In this document: positions 11,575-22,583 of the stretch, piece after piece
Position numbering within the stretch: the stretch's first letter is position 1
Layout: every line of letters starts with the position of its first letter
DNA from: Manihot esculenta
Taxonomy: Eukaryota > Streptophyta > Magnoliopsida > Malpighiales > Euphorbiaceae
DNA length: 64,000 bases
Assembly: GCF_001659605.2 (NCBI RefSeq)
Contig: NC_035175.2
Span: 28,181,705-28,245,704, forward strand
Reading direction: 5' to 3'
Notes under the pieces: model-generated
What the model was told of the DNA's origin: nothing
The model's database searches: none
The model's input: the letters and a program-made list of their open reading frames with translations, nothing else
Made by a program: the position numbers and the translations under genes

Positions 11575-13370
11575 AATTCATTCATCAGTTGGCCTAGTTC
11601 CAGTTTAGCAGAGTTCTTTCAGTTTTTTACTTTATGCTAGCCGTTTTTTGTTGTAGCAAATGCTTCTATACACAATAGAACTTCTTTTCTCTGTGTTTAT
11701 CTAATTTTACCCTCTGGCATTCTCTACATCAAGCAAAAGCCATGTGCATTCAATTATCAGCTTCTGCCTCTACCCTCTTATTTGGTTATCATATTGCTCT
11801 GTGCTCAGCTTTGCTATTCCCATTTGTACTATTAACTTCTCTTAACTTTTTTAACCTTAAGCCTCACCATCTTCAACCCCAAAAGCCACCTTGATAGCTC
11901 TGCAGGGAACAAGTAAAGCTAAAGCAAGTAGCACAGTTTAGTTATAACCAGAGGGTTCCTAGGTAGTTTTATGAACTCTTGTCTACATGATTGAGCATTA
12001 GCCAGAAGAGCCTGTAGATGACCAGTCTTAGGCCGACCATCAAATCATTTGCTCTAATTCATTTAATAAACAACAGAGTTTCAAAAATTCTAATTTAGAC
12101 TGTCGTTTAAGTAAAGCAAATGACTTGATGATCAGCTCGAAGACACGTCGTTTATATGCGAGTAATCTCATATGATCCTCTGCTGATAGAACTTGAAATG
12201 TGAGCTCATGCTTCATTGTAGAATCGGTTTCCAATTTTAATGATTCTCTCAAGCTCTCAATTATTTATATATTTCATCAAATTTTTAATTGTTCATCTAA
12301 ATCTGTTCATGTACATTTTCTGAATCCTTGCCTTTATATAAAGTTGACACAATTAATGAAATGTTGCAAAATCAACTAACCTTTTACTCCTTGATTTAGA
12401 TGAAAATGAAGATGAAGTTTCAGCACCAAGAGAAATAACGAGGAAATCCACTAAGATATTACAGTTTCATTGGTATTTTATTATTTTTTTATTCGGGAGA
12501 AATGAAGAATGATAATGTTGGGGGGCTAAAGGGATGATTGCATGCCGGCCACATTCAATTGGAATGATGCAACTAAATCAATGGGCAACCTGCTTTTCAC
12601 CCTCAAAATTAGCTTTTATTTTGAGTGCCACTCACCCTTACCATAATGATAAAAAATTTTTAAAAAAATATCTTTTATCTATTGGATAAATTGTATATTC
12701 GAAAAAAAATTATAATTTTAATAAATTAAAATCCTTAGTTTCTAAACTTTGAAAAAATATATGAAACTGAGTTTTTTTTATAACATTTATGTATATTACT
12801 AATAGTATTTATAAAATTTGAAAAAATAGTATTTATAGATAATAAAAGTTATTTTAATGGAGTTTAAAAATTATAAGAATTAATTAATGAATTTATTAAA
12901 AATTTAAGGATTTAATAGTAAATCTAAAATAATACAATGTAAGACACTGTCAGATTAACGAGATATAACTTTTTAAGTAAAAATTAGAACAGTAGAGAAT
13001 CCAAAAAGCAAATTCAAATATTCTTTCTTAATTCTTAAAAATTTTTCGGAATTCAAATATTCTTTCTTAATTCTTAAAAATATATGGATCCGACATCGTT
13101 TCCTACCTTAATAGACAGAAGAAAAGTAATCTTTTCATAGAATCAGCACAATTTTATATGCATTAATTAGCGATTCTAAAAAGGCAGCAAAATCAACTTT
13201 CTCTCTCATATATCATCTCAATGGCAGATTCGCAATCTTCTCCTCTTATTTTCAGCAACTATAATAATTTAAAAAAAAAATTATAATCATTACTTTAATT
13301 TGCTTTCATAATAAGAGAGAAAATTTCTCTTCAAATCATGAAAATCTCATCTCGTAATTTCCTCTCTCTC
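11575..13370. other. AT-rich intergenic region upstream of MADS copy 2
   Basis: No coding domain is recognised. A 70-residue minus-strand frame at 12040-12252 has no family I know. From about 12600 the sequence becomes strongly AT-rich with poly-A/T tracts. It should correspond to the region left of the window for copy 1. Confidence 0.5.
13012..13081. repeat. Two direct copies of a 31-bp unit, period 39
   Basis: ATTCAAATATTCTTTC followed by TTAATTCTTAAAAAT occurs at 13012-13042 and again at 13051-13081. It sits about 300 bp upstream of the TATA box of MADS copy 2. Confidence 0.85.
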
Positions 13371-14179
13371 TATATATAGAAGGCCATGAACTTCAACTGC
13401 TATTACTACTTAAGGCCATAGAAGAAAAACTCCATTGTTGTGGCTTTGATAGGTATTGGCAAGCTAAAAGGTACTTTCTCTACTTTCCCTTCTATAATTT
13501 AGTACTAAGCCAATAAAGACAACTTTTTTCATTTTTTTATATAAATGGGTACGGATGAAACTCAAATATGATAATTCATATTAAAAACAATTTCAATACA
13601 AATGAGTTAAAGACAATTAAATTTTAATTTGGGTGAAGTTAAGAAAAGCACGTACTCGTATGAATGCTAGTTTTTTGTTCATTAATTATGTATCGGTGAA
13701 AATATTTTTTTTTTAAATACCTTAATTTTATTAATTTTATACGTAATCAATGATCGAAAAGTTAGTGTTTATATGAGTATGTACTTTATGTATTCTTTCA
13801 CTTTTAATTTTCTTGAATTTGTTATTTCATCGAGGTGTTTTCAGTTTGTTAATGGGTTTTTGCTAATGATTTTTAACTTGTTTAATTTGTGTGTGGTTAT
13901 TAATTATTATACGACTAATTAAGGCTTCAGACAGTATGTGTTCTAACATTTTGAAGTTAATTACTCAGTCCTAGTTTAGTTTCCCATTATGTAAAGTAAA
14001 TAACAGAAATAAATCCTGCGTTATAATTTAATTTTCATCTTAATTAAATGTCATATTTTTAACGATAATGCATAAAAATACATTCTTTTAAAACATAATT
14101 AAATGAATAGCTGCGATTAAAAAAAAAAAATTCTACCCATACTCCAGTGAGAATTATTTATTCTTTTTTTTTTAGATAA
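13371..14179 (+). promoter_or_regulatory. Core promoter, 5' UTR and leader intron of MADS copy 2
   Basis: TATATATAGA at 13371-13380 follows a CT-rich tract and is a good TATA box. The leader ends at AAGCTAAAAG, followed by a GT donor at 13471. The T-run then AG at 14174-14175 is a good acceptor four bases before the ATG at 14180, giving an intron of about 705 bp inside the 5' UTR. The same layout is seen in copy 1, apart from its damaged acceptor. Boundaries are inferred from consensus only. Confidence 0.6.
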
Positions 14180-15149
14180 ATGGGTCACAGTATAATTAAA
14201 ATAGAATTAATAAGGAAGACGAGCACTCGGATGAACACCTTTCAAAAGAGGAAGAAAAGTTTGCTAAAGAAGATTTCAGAGTTTTCAATTCGGCGTTGAA
14301 GCTTGCCTGATTATTTTCGGACCGAAACAGAAAGATGAACAAGTCATTAAGCTGGAGGCCACCTGGCCATCAAATCCTGGTGAGATTAAGAGAATTATAA
14401 ACAAGTACAAGAAAACTGATCAGGTAAAAAGATGTTACCATGTTTCTGCCTACTTTGCAGACAAAAAGAAGAAAGTTGATATGGAGATTTCTAAGTTGAA
14501 CAAGCAAATTTACAAAGCTAATTTTCCACTGTGGGATGTTCGTCTCGATGGTTTCTTGGAGGATCAGTTGCGGGTTTTGATCGCTCAGTTAGACAAGAAA
14601 ATAAAAGTTGCAGATAGAAAACTTGACAGGTTTAAGGAAAATCAGATTTTGATGGATGAATTTGCAACGAGAATGCTTTACGGTTCTCAAATCATGGAGA
14701 ATAACATGAACAGAAGTAACAGTGTCAAGAATTTTAGCAACTTTCATCAGCTTTTCTATGATGTCATGCCATTGCCCGTTAACTGTTTCCTGCCAGGGCA
14801 GAGCTCGTATTTGATTCCATCAAATTCAAACTTGCAGATTTTCTCTGATTACCAAACAACGAGTCTGAGTAGAAAATTAATGGACAGAAATAGTAACAGC
14901 AGCAACTTAGCTAACTTGCAACTGCAACCGTTCTCTGATCCGAAGCCATTGGGTGTTCAACTACCAATGCATTCCCAGCAAATCCAGACTTCTCCAGGGA
15001 CTTCAACAAGTCCAAGTTTTCTGGAAGATCTGACAATGATGGTCAATGATCAGTACACCGGCAATCAATGTGGCGGCAGGTTCGGCGGCCGAAGGTCCCT
15101 ACAGATCCGAAAGTCACCAACTTTTGGGGGCAGGTTCGGCGGCCACTAA
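14180..15149 (+). pseudogene. Type I (M-gamma) MADS-box gene, copy 2, frameshifted and truncated
   Basis: Copy 2 begins MGHSIIKIELI and matches copy 1. A 5-bp deletion at about 14291, inside the MADS domain, shifts the frame. Beyond it the frame is open again to 15149: GVEACLIIFGPKQKDE, the WPSNPGEIKRIINKYKKT linker, then a segment VKRCYHVSAYFADKKKK that copy 1 has lost, then the PLWDVRLDGF region. The natural C-terminus is replaced at about 15073, after QYTGNQCG, by transposon sequence translating as Gly/Arg-rich text. Thus the two copies carry different, complementary lesions. The protein could only be made from an internal start and would lack a complete MADS domain. Confidence 0.8.
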
Positions 15150-15628
15150 AACTTTTACATAAAGACTATGTAAACAGGGATTTATAAGGATAAACAATAG
15201 GGCAAAGCACAATTCTAATCCATTAAACATTACATGTCTACAACTATTCTATTACATCAGGCTATACCACCTACTATGGCGACTTCCCGAGCTATTTTTG
15301 ACCTTGCAAATCTGGGATTAGGGAAAAGGGATAAGCTATAAGAGCCTAGTGAGCAAAACATAAAAACAGTTTAATAAACATATGCTCATATGGAATGCAT
15401 CACAACACAAACAATTCACATCAAGATGGACTTGTCACAAGTAACCCTCTACATAATCCAATGTGCCCGCCTTCGACGGAGCTCTTCAGGACTTTCGCTT
15501 AAACATAACATAACATATCCGTGCCAGGGGCGTAGAATGGGTCTCGACCTGGACTTTCGTAGTATATCATATCATATCATATCATATCATATCGAGGGCT
15601 AGTGGGTCATCCAATATCCATCCACAAC
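15073..15628 (-). mobile_element. LTR III, left fragment (chromovirus-type LTR, minus strand)
   Basis: Read on the minus strand this has the middle of the same LTR type as I, II and VII. Markers are GTGGATGGATATTGGATGA, a CTACGCCCCTGGCAC phrase, GTGACAAGTCCATC, GCTCACTAGGCTC, then ATAGCTTATCCC. It includes an ATATC microsatellite (15566-15597). The end at 15073 is not an LTR terminus. It shows TTCGGCGGCCGAA words that belong elsewhere in the LTR, so the junction with MADS copy 2 is rearranged. The other part of this LTR is at 24888-26053. Confidence 0.65.
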
Positions 15629-17534
15629 AACATGTGTTTTTAAGTGTTTTTAAGTGTTTTAATGTTTTAAGTGTTAAAAGAAATGAGTTTTTGAAAGAAA
15701 AGAGCCAATGGAGAAAAGTCAGGTTCGGCCGCCGAAGGTGACTTTCGGCCGCCGAACTTGCATGGCTTTCGGGTTTCACGTTCGGCCGCCGTAGTTGGTC
15801 TGGCCAGCCACCTATAAAAGGCCCTAGGTCGGTCAAATGGATAAGCTTGCTTTCCATTTCTCCAGACCAAGGTGACACCATGATCTTCCTTGGGTGAGTT
15901 TCATGTTTTCTCAAATCTTTCATGGTTTTGATTGATTTTCATGTGGTTTTGAAGTTTTTGAGCAAAAGAGCAAAGTTTGGAAGCTTAGAGACCTTGAGAG
16001 AGGATTTCTCCATATCTCCACGTTGGGATCGTTTATTCTCTTATTTGGAAGAGGTAAGTGAAGATCCTGAACTTCCTTACTTGATTTTTGAAGGTTTTAT
16101 GGGAGTTTATGGTAGATATGCATGTATAGGGTTAGTTGAGGTTTGAGATGATTTTTGTGTGTATGAGCATGATTAAGTGTTATGTGTTATGTTTGTTGGG
16201 GTTACAAGTTAGTTTTAGACCCCTTTGTGCATGTTATATGGTATGTGCTAGTTGGGAGTAGTTGTTTTGCATGTTGGGGTAAGTTTGGAGGGAGTTTGCA
16301 TGAAGCAGAGCATGGTTCTGCCCTTCGGACAAAACCAGGTTCGGCCGCCGAAGGAAGGTTCGGCCGCCGAACGTGCTAAGGAGGTGGTTTCGGTTGCCTA
16401 AGCTTGCCTCCAAAAATTGGGACTTTCGTCTCTAGAGGGAAGGTTCGGCCGCCGAAAGTGCCGCCGAAGGTTGAGTTTCGTCCCTGGACTAGACTTTCGG
16501 CTGCCGAAGGTGCCGCTGAACATGCATGAGTTTCGTCTCTGGAGGGGGGTTTCGGCCGCCGAACCTGCCGCCGAAAGTGCCCTGTCCAGCTTTCTTTTGC
16601 ATGTTTTATGTGATTGTTTTAGGATGTTTTAGAGGGCTTTTGGGGAGTTTCTTAGAGTTGTCTTTGAGTTGGTTTGGTCCCTCATTTGAGTCCACCTGTG
16701 TAGGAACGGACCAGAGAAACCCCAGAGATCAGCAGTGAGCACTGCTTCAGAGTCTGCAGAGTCAGCCAGAGGTGAGTGGAACTAAACTAAATCTTTTAGT
16801 GAAGAAATCAAATGCTTTTATCATACTTCATGCATCATGATTATGCAATAGGTTGATTGCATTAGAATCCACGAATATGTTGCATTGCACACTTACTTGT
16901 TGATGTGGGTGGATGCTGAGTGATCCAATTAGTCCTTGAGGAAAGACCAGGAGCCTTTGACTACGCCCTGGCAGGTATATGAAAGTCCAGGAGCCTTTGA
17001 CTACGCCCTGGCACAATGGTAAGTCACGGGTGTTATATACAAATATACATATATGACAGGAAGACCAGGACCCCATGCTACGGCCTGGCACAGAATGATG
17101 CTGGGACTATTTGGTGACAGGTTTACCCTTGATGTGAATTGTCTGTGATATGATGCATTTCATAAGATCATGATTTGATGATATGTTTTTTAGTCCTGCT
17201 CACTGGGCTAGTATAGCTCATCCCTCTCCCTTAACCCCAGTCTTGCAGGATCAGAGTCCAGAGGTCTACAGCAGGGCAAGGACAGAGAGAAGAGTTATGT
17301 AATAACTAGTGTGGACATGTAATTATAAAGAGATAGTTTGTGTTGTACAGTTTTAGAAGTGTGCTTGACTTATAAGAGTTGTAATCCTTTTGTATACATG
17401 ATCCTTTTATGTAAAATGTTTTACTTTATGTGTATGAAAAACCAGGCTTAACACATTAAGAGATAACCCACCTAGGGCCAAGAGGAGAGCTCTAGTAGAG
17501 GTATATGGTACAGGGATAGTGCATGCACAGGTTA
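15629..17534 (+). mobile_element. LTR II, left part (plus strand), interrupted by element I
   Basis: Same LTR family as I and VII. From left to right it has TTCGGCCGCCGAA words (15724, 15744, 16340, 16359, 16444, 16551), a CTATAAAAGG TATA box near 15811, GAGTCCACCTGTGTAGG, three GACCAGGA..CTACGCCCTGGCA-type phrases (16940-17090), and CTCACTGGGC..AGCTCATCCC. The first about 120 bp of the LTR are missing. At 17534 it is split by element I and resumes at 24726 after the duplicated GGTTA. With no internal region attached it behaves as a solo LTR. Confidence 0.75.
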
Positions 17535-19735
17535 TGTAATACCCGGCTAGATCAGGCATCGAAATTCCTACCATCCAGTGGAATTCGAGGATGTCAGAGG
17601 TTTCTAGAAGGATAAGAGAAAGATTTTCTAAGATGTGTTTAAGTATTTTATAGTTTTGAATGAGAAAAGAGTTGAGTTTTGAAGAGAAAAGGCCAAGGAG
17701 ACTTTTGCCATGTTCGGCCGCCGAAGGTAATGTTCGGCCGCCGAAAGTGCCTTAGATTCGGCCCCCAAAGTTCATGTTCGGCCGCCGAACATTGCATGGT
17801 TTTGCATGCGATTCGGCTGCCGAAGCTGAGGCGGTTGTTCATCTATAAAGGGCACCAAGTCCACAAAAAAGAGGAGGATTCGTCTCTCTTTCTGGCCTAG
17901 GTGAGTTCATGATCTCCTTGGATTGTTTTCATAGTTTCTCTTCCAATCTTTCAAAGTTAAGCAAGGTTTAAGTAAGGTTTATGTGTTTTTGAAGAGTTTG
18001 AAAGCTTGGAGAAGTTTGGAGCTTGAATCTTCATATCTTCGAGTTAGGGTCACACCAGCCTTTGTTCTTCAAGAGGTAAGTGTAGATCCTTATGTTTTAT
18101 GATGTATTATATGAGTTTTATGAAGGGAAAATGGAGTTTATGCATGAGTTTGCATGGTTGTGCATATTAGGGTTTATGGACCCTTTATGCTCTATGTATG
18201 CTTGATGAGGTTGTTTGCAGGAGTTTAAGTTGTTTTAAGCTCCTTTATGCTTGTTGTAGGAGTTATGCATGATTTGGAGAGGTTAGATGCATGTGGTGAG
18301 AGCTTAGCAGGGATTGGAAGGACTGGAAGGCGTCTTTGTGCACGAAGCTGAGTTCTGGATGAACTCAGGTTCGGAAGCCGAAGGAGGATTCGGCCGCCGA
18401 ACATGCCCGACTTTCGTCTCTGGAGGAGACATTTGGCCGCCGAAGGTGCTGCCGAAGGTGCCCTGTCCAGCCTTCCTTTGCTTGTTTTGCATGCATGTTT
18501 TGTGATGTTTTAGAGGGTTTTTGGGGAGATGTTTATAGCTATGTTAGAGTATGTTTGGTACCTCATTTGAGTCCACCTGTGTAGGATTGGACCGAGGAAC
18601 CGAGAAGGTCCCAGAGTTAGAGTTGGCCTAGAGTTGGCCCAGAGTTAGCCAAGCATTGGCTAGAGGTGAGTGGAACTAAACTTGATGTTTTAAATTGAGA
18701 AATGACACGCTTCTAGCATGATCCATGCATCATAAAATGCCATGTTATGTATTAGGTTGTGTTGCATTAGAATCCACGAATATGATGCATTGCATAAGAT
18801 GTTATTTGTGTGGATGAATGTTGGATGATCCTTAGCCCTTGATATAAGCAGAGATACTATGAGATCAGATGAGATATGGCATGAGATAGCCATACTAGGT
18901 CGCTCCTGGACAGACCAGGTCGCTCCCGGTACTGTGAGACAGTCAGGTAAGAGTCAGTCAGTTAAGAGAAGTCCAGGTGACGACCTAGTCTCCCTAGCAC
19001 AGTGGGACTAAAAGAGAAGTTCAAGTGACGACCTAGTCTCCCTAGCACAGTTAGACATATTATTATATGTATATAGTAGAGGGCTAGTGGTGACAAGTTC
19101 ATCCGTGAGATGATATGTTTGTGATGTGAAGCATTTCATGAAAGCATGTAATTAATGAACTGTTTTATTGTTCCTCCTCACTGGGCTGTAGTAGCTCATC
19201 CCACTCCCTTAACCCCAGTTTTGCAAGTTCCGAGATAGCTATGGGAAGTCAGAGTCAGCAAGAGTAAAGCGGAACGATATGCATGAATGTATGTTTGTAC
19301 TAGAATAGTGGACATGATGTAATTAAGAGTAGTGTGTACTGTAATGTATAGAACTGTACTATCAGATAATGGATAGAATTGTGCTTTACCCTAGTGTCTT
19401 TGCTTTACTGTGATGTATGATTAATCCCTTTGTACATGGATCCTGTTTTACGTTTCTTGATGAGAAATGTGTGGAACCAAGGCGGACTTGTGATATGCTG
19501 ACCCTATGTGAGTGGGTTCTATGTTTTCAGACATAGTGCATGCAGGTCGAGCTTGGTAACTCTGAGGAGAGTTTACAGGATTGTTGTTTATGTTGAATCA
19601 TGTATGGGATTTATCAGATACACAGATAGTATAGTCGGCTTGCTACGGGTCCCGGCGGCCTTAAGCCGATCTGGATCCTAGTGCCAGTGATGGTTAGGGC
19701 CGTTACAGAGGGGTACCGGTTTCCGGGTCATTACA
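17535..19735 (+). repeat. Element I, left LTR (2201 bp)
   Basis: Starts TGTAATACCCGGCTAGATC and ends CGGGTCATTACA. It contains TTCGGCCGCCGAA near 17713, 17732 and 17776, a CTATAAAGGGC TATA-like box near 17842, and the conserved GAGTCCACCTGTGTAGG and CTCACTGGGC phrases. Confidence 0.9.
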
Positions 19736-19738
19736 GAT

Positions 19739-19750
19739 TGGTATCAGAGC
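19739..19750 (+). promoter_or_regulatory. Primer binding site of element I (initiator-Met tRNA)
   Basis: TGGTATCAGAGC three bases after the left LTR is the standard complement of the 3' end of plant initiator-Met tRNA. It is not a tRNA gene. Confidence 0.9.
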
Positions 19751-20166
19751 ATAGGGCCTCAAGAGTACGATGGGTTGAGCATTTTTGTTCAAGGATGAGA
19801 GTTGTTACACATCGGAAAGAGGTTGGTTTAGAGTGTATAGACGGGCAAGCACAATAAGAGAACTCATGTCCACTAAGATAGGATGTTGAGTCCTGTCTTA
19901 CATGATGATGTGAATGGATGTTGGAAGATCCTCTAGCCCTCAGCATGCATGTGATGATATGCATGAGATGAGTAGACCAGGTCTGGCTTTGTTGCCCCTG
20001 GTAGAGTTAGACATATCTATGATATGGATATGTAGAGGGCTATTGGAAATCAGTCCATCCATGAGATGCTTTGCATGTGATATGAGAGTTCATGGGTTAT
20101 CACATGGACTATATGATATGTTTATGAGATGTTGTGGTTTCTATGTGTGCTCTTTTTTTAGCAGGC

Positions 20167-22490
20167 AGAATATGAGCGGTACTCGTTGATCGATGGGATT
20201 AACAGGAGTTTCTCGTGAGAGGAAAGGTATAGAAACTTTCCCCTTGTTCTGCCTAGAGCACAGTAGTGTAGCATCAGCAGAAAGGGTACATCAAGGGACC
20301 CTAGGAGGTCTTTTGATGCAGTCAGGGGAGGACTGGACCCTAGAGGATGACAGCTGATGTGAAAATAGCAGAGTGTAGCAGAGTTAAATGTTCAGAGAGC
20401 AAAAGTTAAAGAGATAGAGATTCAGAGAAAGAGCAGAAGGTAAAGAGATAGAGGTTCAGAGAAGCGTTAATATGAAAAGTGAAGAACAGGATTTCAAGGA
20501 CATTATGTTATAATATGAGAAGAGTTAGTAGCTAAGAGTTTGAGAACGTTACTATGGGATGCTATAGCCTAGGTTTTGATACCTTCAGGCATAGAGAGAG
20601 TGATCTCTCATCTCAGAGTGCAAATCCTGAATAAGAATAAGAAGAAGAAAAGAGGAAGATAAAGCAGAAGAAAAAGTGAATTAGAGTAGAGTAAGACTCA
20701 AGAAGAGTAAGAGTAAGAGTATGAGCAAGAGTAGGAAGAGAAAGAGGCAGTAAGATAGAGAAAGCAGAGTAAGAAGTGGAAGAGTAAGAAAAGAATAAGA
20801 AGAAGTAAGAAAGAGCAGAGGAGTTAAGTGAGATAGATCAGAGTAAAAGGAAGAGAAGAGTAAGTGAGCTAGAACAGAGCAGAGGAAGAGAAGAGTAGAA
20901 TAAATGTACGGTAAGAGTAAGTGTAAGTTCAGAAAGAGGTTACAGTCCAGTCTGGGATTTGGTGGTAGTTTGAGCTCCGATTCAGATAGTTCTGGATGCG
21001 TGAGGCGTGGAGTCTACACGAAGGGAGTTTGTTAGTATGGGACTACGGCATGTATAGTTGCGAGCAGGAAGAGCTCATTGTATGTGAGTGTCCTACTGCG
21101 GCCCTGGTTGGCACAGTCTCAACAGATGACTTCTAGTAGTGTGACTCAGCCAGTAGCTCTAGCCATGTTTCAGGGCAGTGGTTGAGGCAGAGGAAGAAGG
21201 TTAGCCTTTTCTTCAGTAGGTTCCCGAGAAAGATCCGTCAGCTTTATTTTCACCCTGACTCAGCAAGAGGCTATCACATCGACCACGGTGACGTCAGGTA
21301 CGTTCACTTGGGATGTTCGGATGTGTGTGCTGTTGTTTTGGACCCTAGTGTTTCTCTTTCCTTGTTGCCCTGAGAGCTAGTGATAGAGTGGGTTTGATGA
21401 CTTCTGGGCTTAGAGTGTTTTCTCTGGGTTAGTGGACCCGAGTATGATCCATCAGTGACAGAGTTAGTCTGTCGAGTCAGTTCAGAGCATGTGGAGAGTA
21501 GATGCCTTCCAGCTGACCTTTTGGGTTCTAGATTTGACTGTGTGATGTCATTCTAGGGCGGATTGGCTAGCTACTCGTAGTGCTACCTGAGAGGTAGTCA
21601 TGTTCAGAGGTTAGGATGGATCAGAGGTAGTCCCTAGAGGGGACAGAGTTTAGTGCCTAGAGGTTTGATGTCAGCCCTACAGGCTCCTAGTTTGCTCAGG
21701 AAAGGTTGTCAGAGGGTTCCTAGCTCTTGTTGGAGCGTTTGGCAGTCAGGTCAGGGAATCAACCTCAGTGCCCATAGTTAGAAAGTTCTTAAATGTTTTT
21801 CCAGACGAGCTGTCAGGTTTACCATCTGTCAGGGAGTTAGAGGTTGGAGTAGGAATGGTGTCTGGATGCAGAACCATTTCTTTCCTTCCCTACAGGATGG
21901 CACCTGCAGAGAGAGAGATACAGTAGTAAGAGTAGTAGAGAGGCTTGGTAGCTAAGGATTATATCTGACCTAGTACCTCACCCTGGAATGTTCCAGTGTT
22001 GTTGTGGGAAACGAAGGATGGATCCTTGAGGCTTTGTAACGACTGTAAGTAGTTGGAATAAGGTCACTACCAAGGACAGGTATTTCCATTCAGGATTGAT
22101 AATCTATTGGGACAACTAGTAGGAGCTGGTTGTGTTCCGAGATAGATCTGAGTACCTGTTGAGAATTAGAGAAGAAGCCAGGTTAGTAAAGAAAAAGAGA
22201 GAAAAGTAAGGATCAGAGTGCGCAGCGGAAGTTGTTGCGATTCAGAAGGTTGAGGTATTACTGGCAGTGTCTCCTAGGAGGGTGATTCACTGTGAGGAGA
22301 TCCAGTCAGTTTTCCCTATATCCTTGATCCGAGTATGGTTCTTTGAACCAGAGGGGGAGATTTCAGGAGATCTCACCTGTTTAGAGCAGTTTGAGCGGTA
22401 AAGGACCGGGAATTTCTGATGGTGAAGCCTTTAGAATCACCTTAGTAGTGCTCAGTAGTGCATAGTGTGCTTGGGAGACCGAGAGTTATA
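20167..22490 (+). pseudogene. Decayed gag-pol of element I
   Basis: Relics align in order with element VII. A gag start MSGTR, stopped at once, is at about 20170. A stretch matching the gag/protease linker and Ser/Ala-rich tail lies at 21110-21420. The protease-RT spacer follows at 21430-21870, and the first part of RT at 21880-22170 (traces of APVLLW-type and CNDCKxLE-type text). A jump to chromodomain-like sequence is at 22260-22480. The capsid, zinc knuckle, most of RT, RNase H and integrase are absent. Stops occur every few codons, so no protein is made. Confidence 0.65.
20620..20940 (+). repeat. Purine-rich low-complexity block inside element I
   Basis: About 320 bp are almost only A and G on the plus strand (AGAAGAAGAAAAGAGG-type, AAGAGTAAGAGTAAGAG-type). 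It replaces the part where gag is expected. It looks like expansion of short AAGAG/GAGTAA units. Confidence 0.8.
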
Positions 22491-22546
22491 CTCCAGTAGT
22501 ACTGTACTTCTGTTATGTTTTTATGTTTACATGAGTTAGTTGAAGA

Positions 22547-22583
22547 ACATTCGAGGACGAATGTTTTTGTAAGGGGGGTAGAT
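22547..22583 (+). promoter_or_regulatory. Hairpin and polypurine tract of element I
   Basis: ACATTCG-AGGA-CGAATGT forms a stem-loop, followed by AAGGGGGG, a plus-strand primer tract, directly before the right LTR. Element VII has the same hairpin and tract at 44376-44410, so the pairing is conserved. Confidence 0.7.

Noticed and set aside
12040..12252. 70-residue minus-strand frame upstream of MADS copy 2
   Set aside because: No family recognised, no promoter or splice context, and the length is within chance for this region.
976..14460. The 34-bp difference between MADS copies as a spliced intron (GT..AG in copy 2)
   Set aside because: Copy 2 reads through the segment in frame with conserved M-gamma text, and exact GT/AG removal does not reproduce copy 1, so a deletion in copy 1 fits better.
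15081..16563. Regularly repeated palindromes reminiscent of a CRISPR array
   Set aside because: Spacing is irregular, the words lie inside plant LTRs, and the DNA is eukaryotic.
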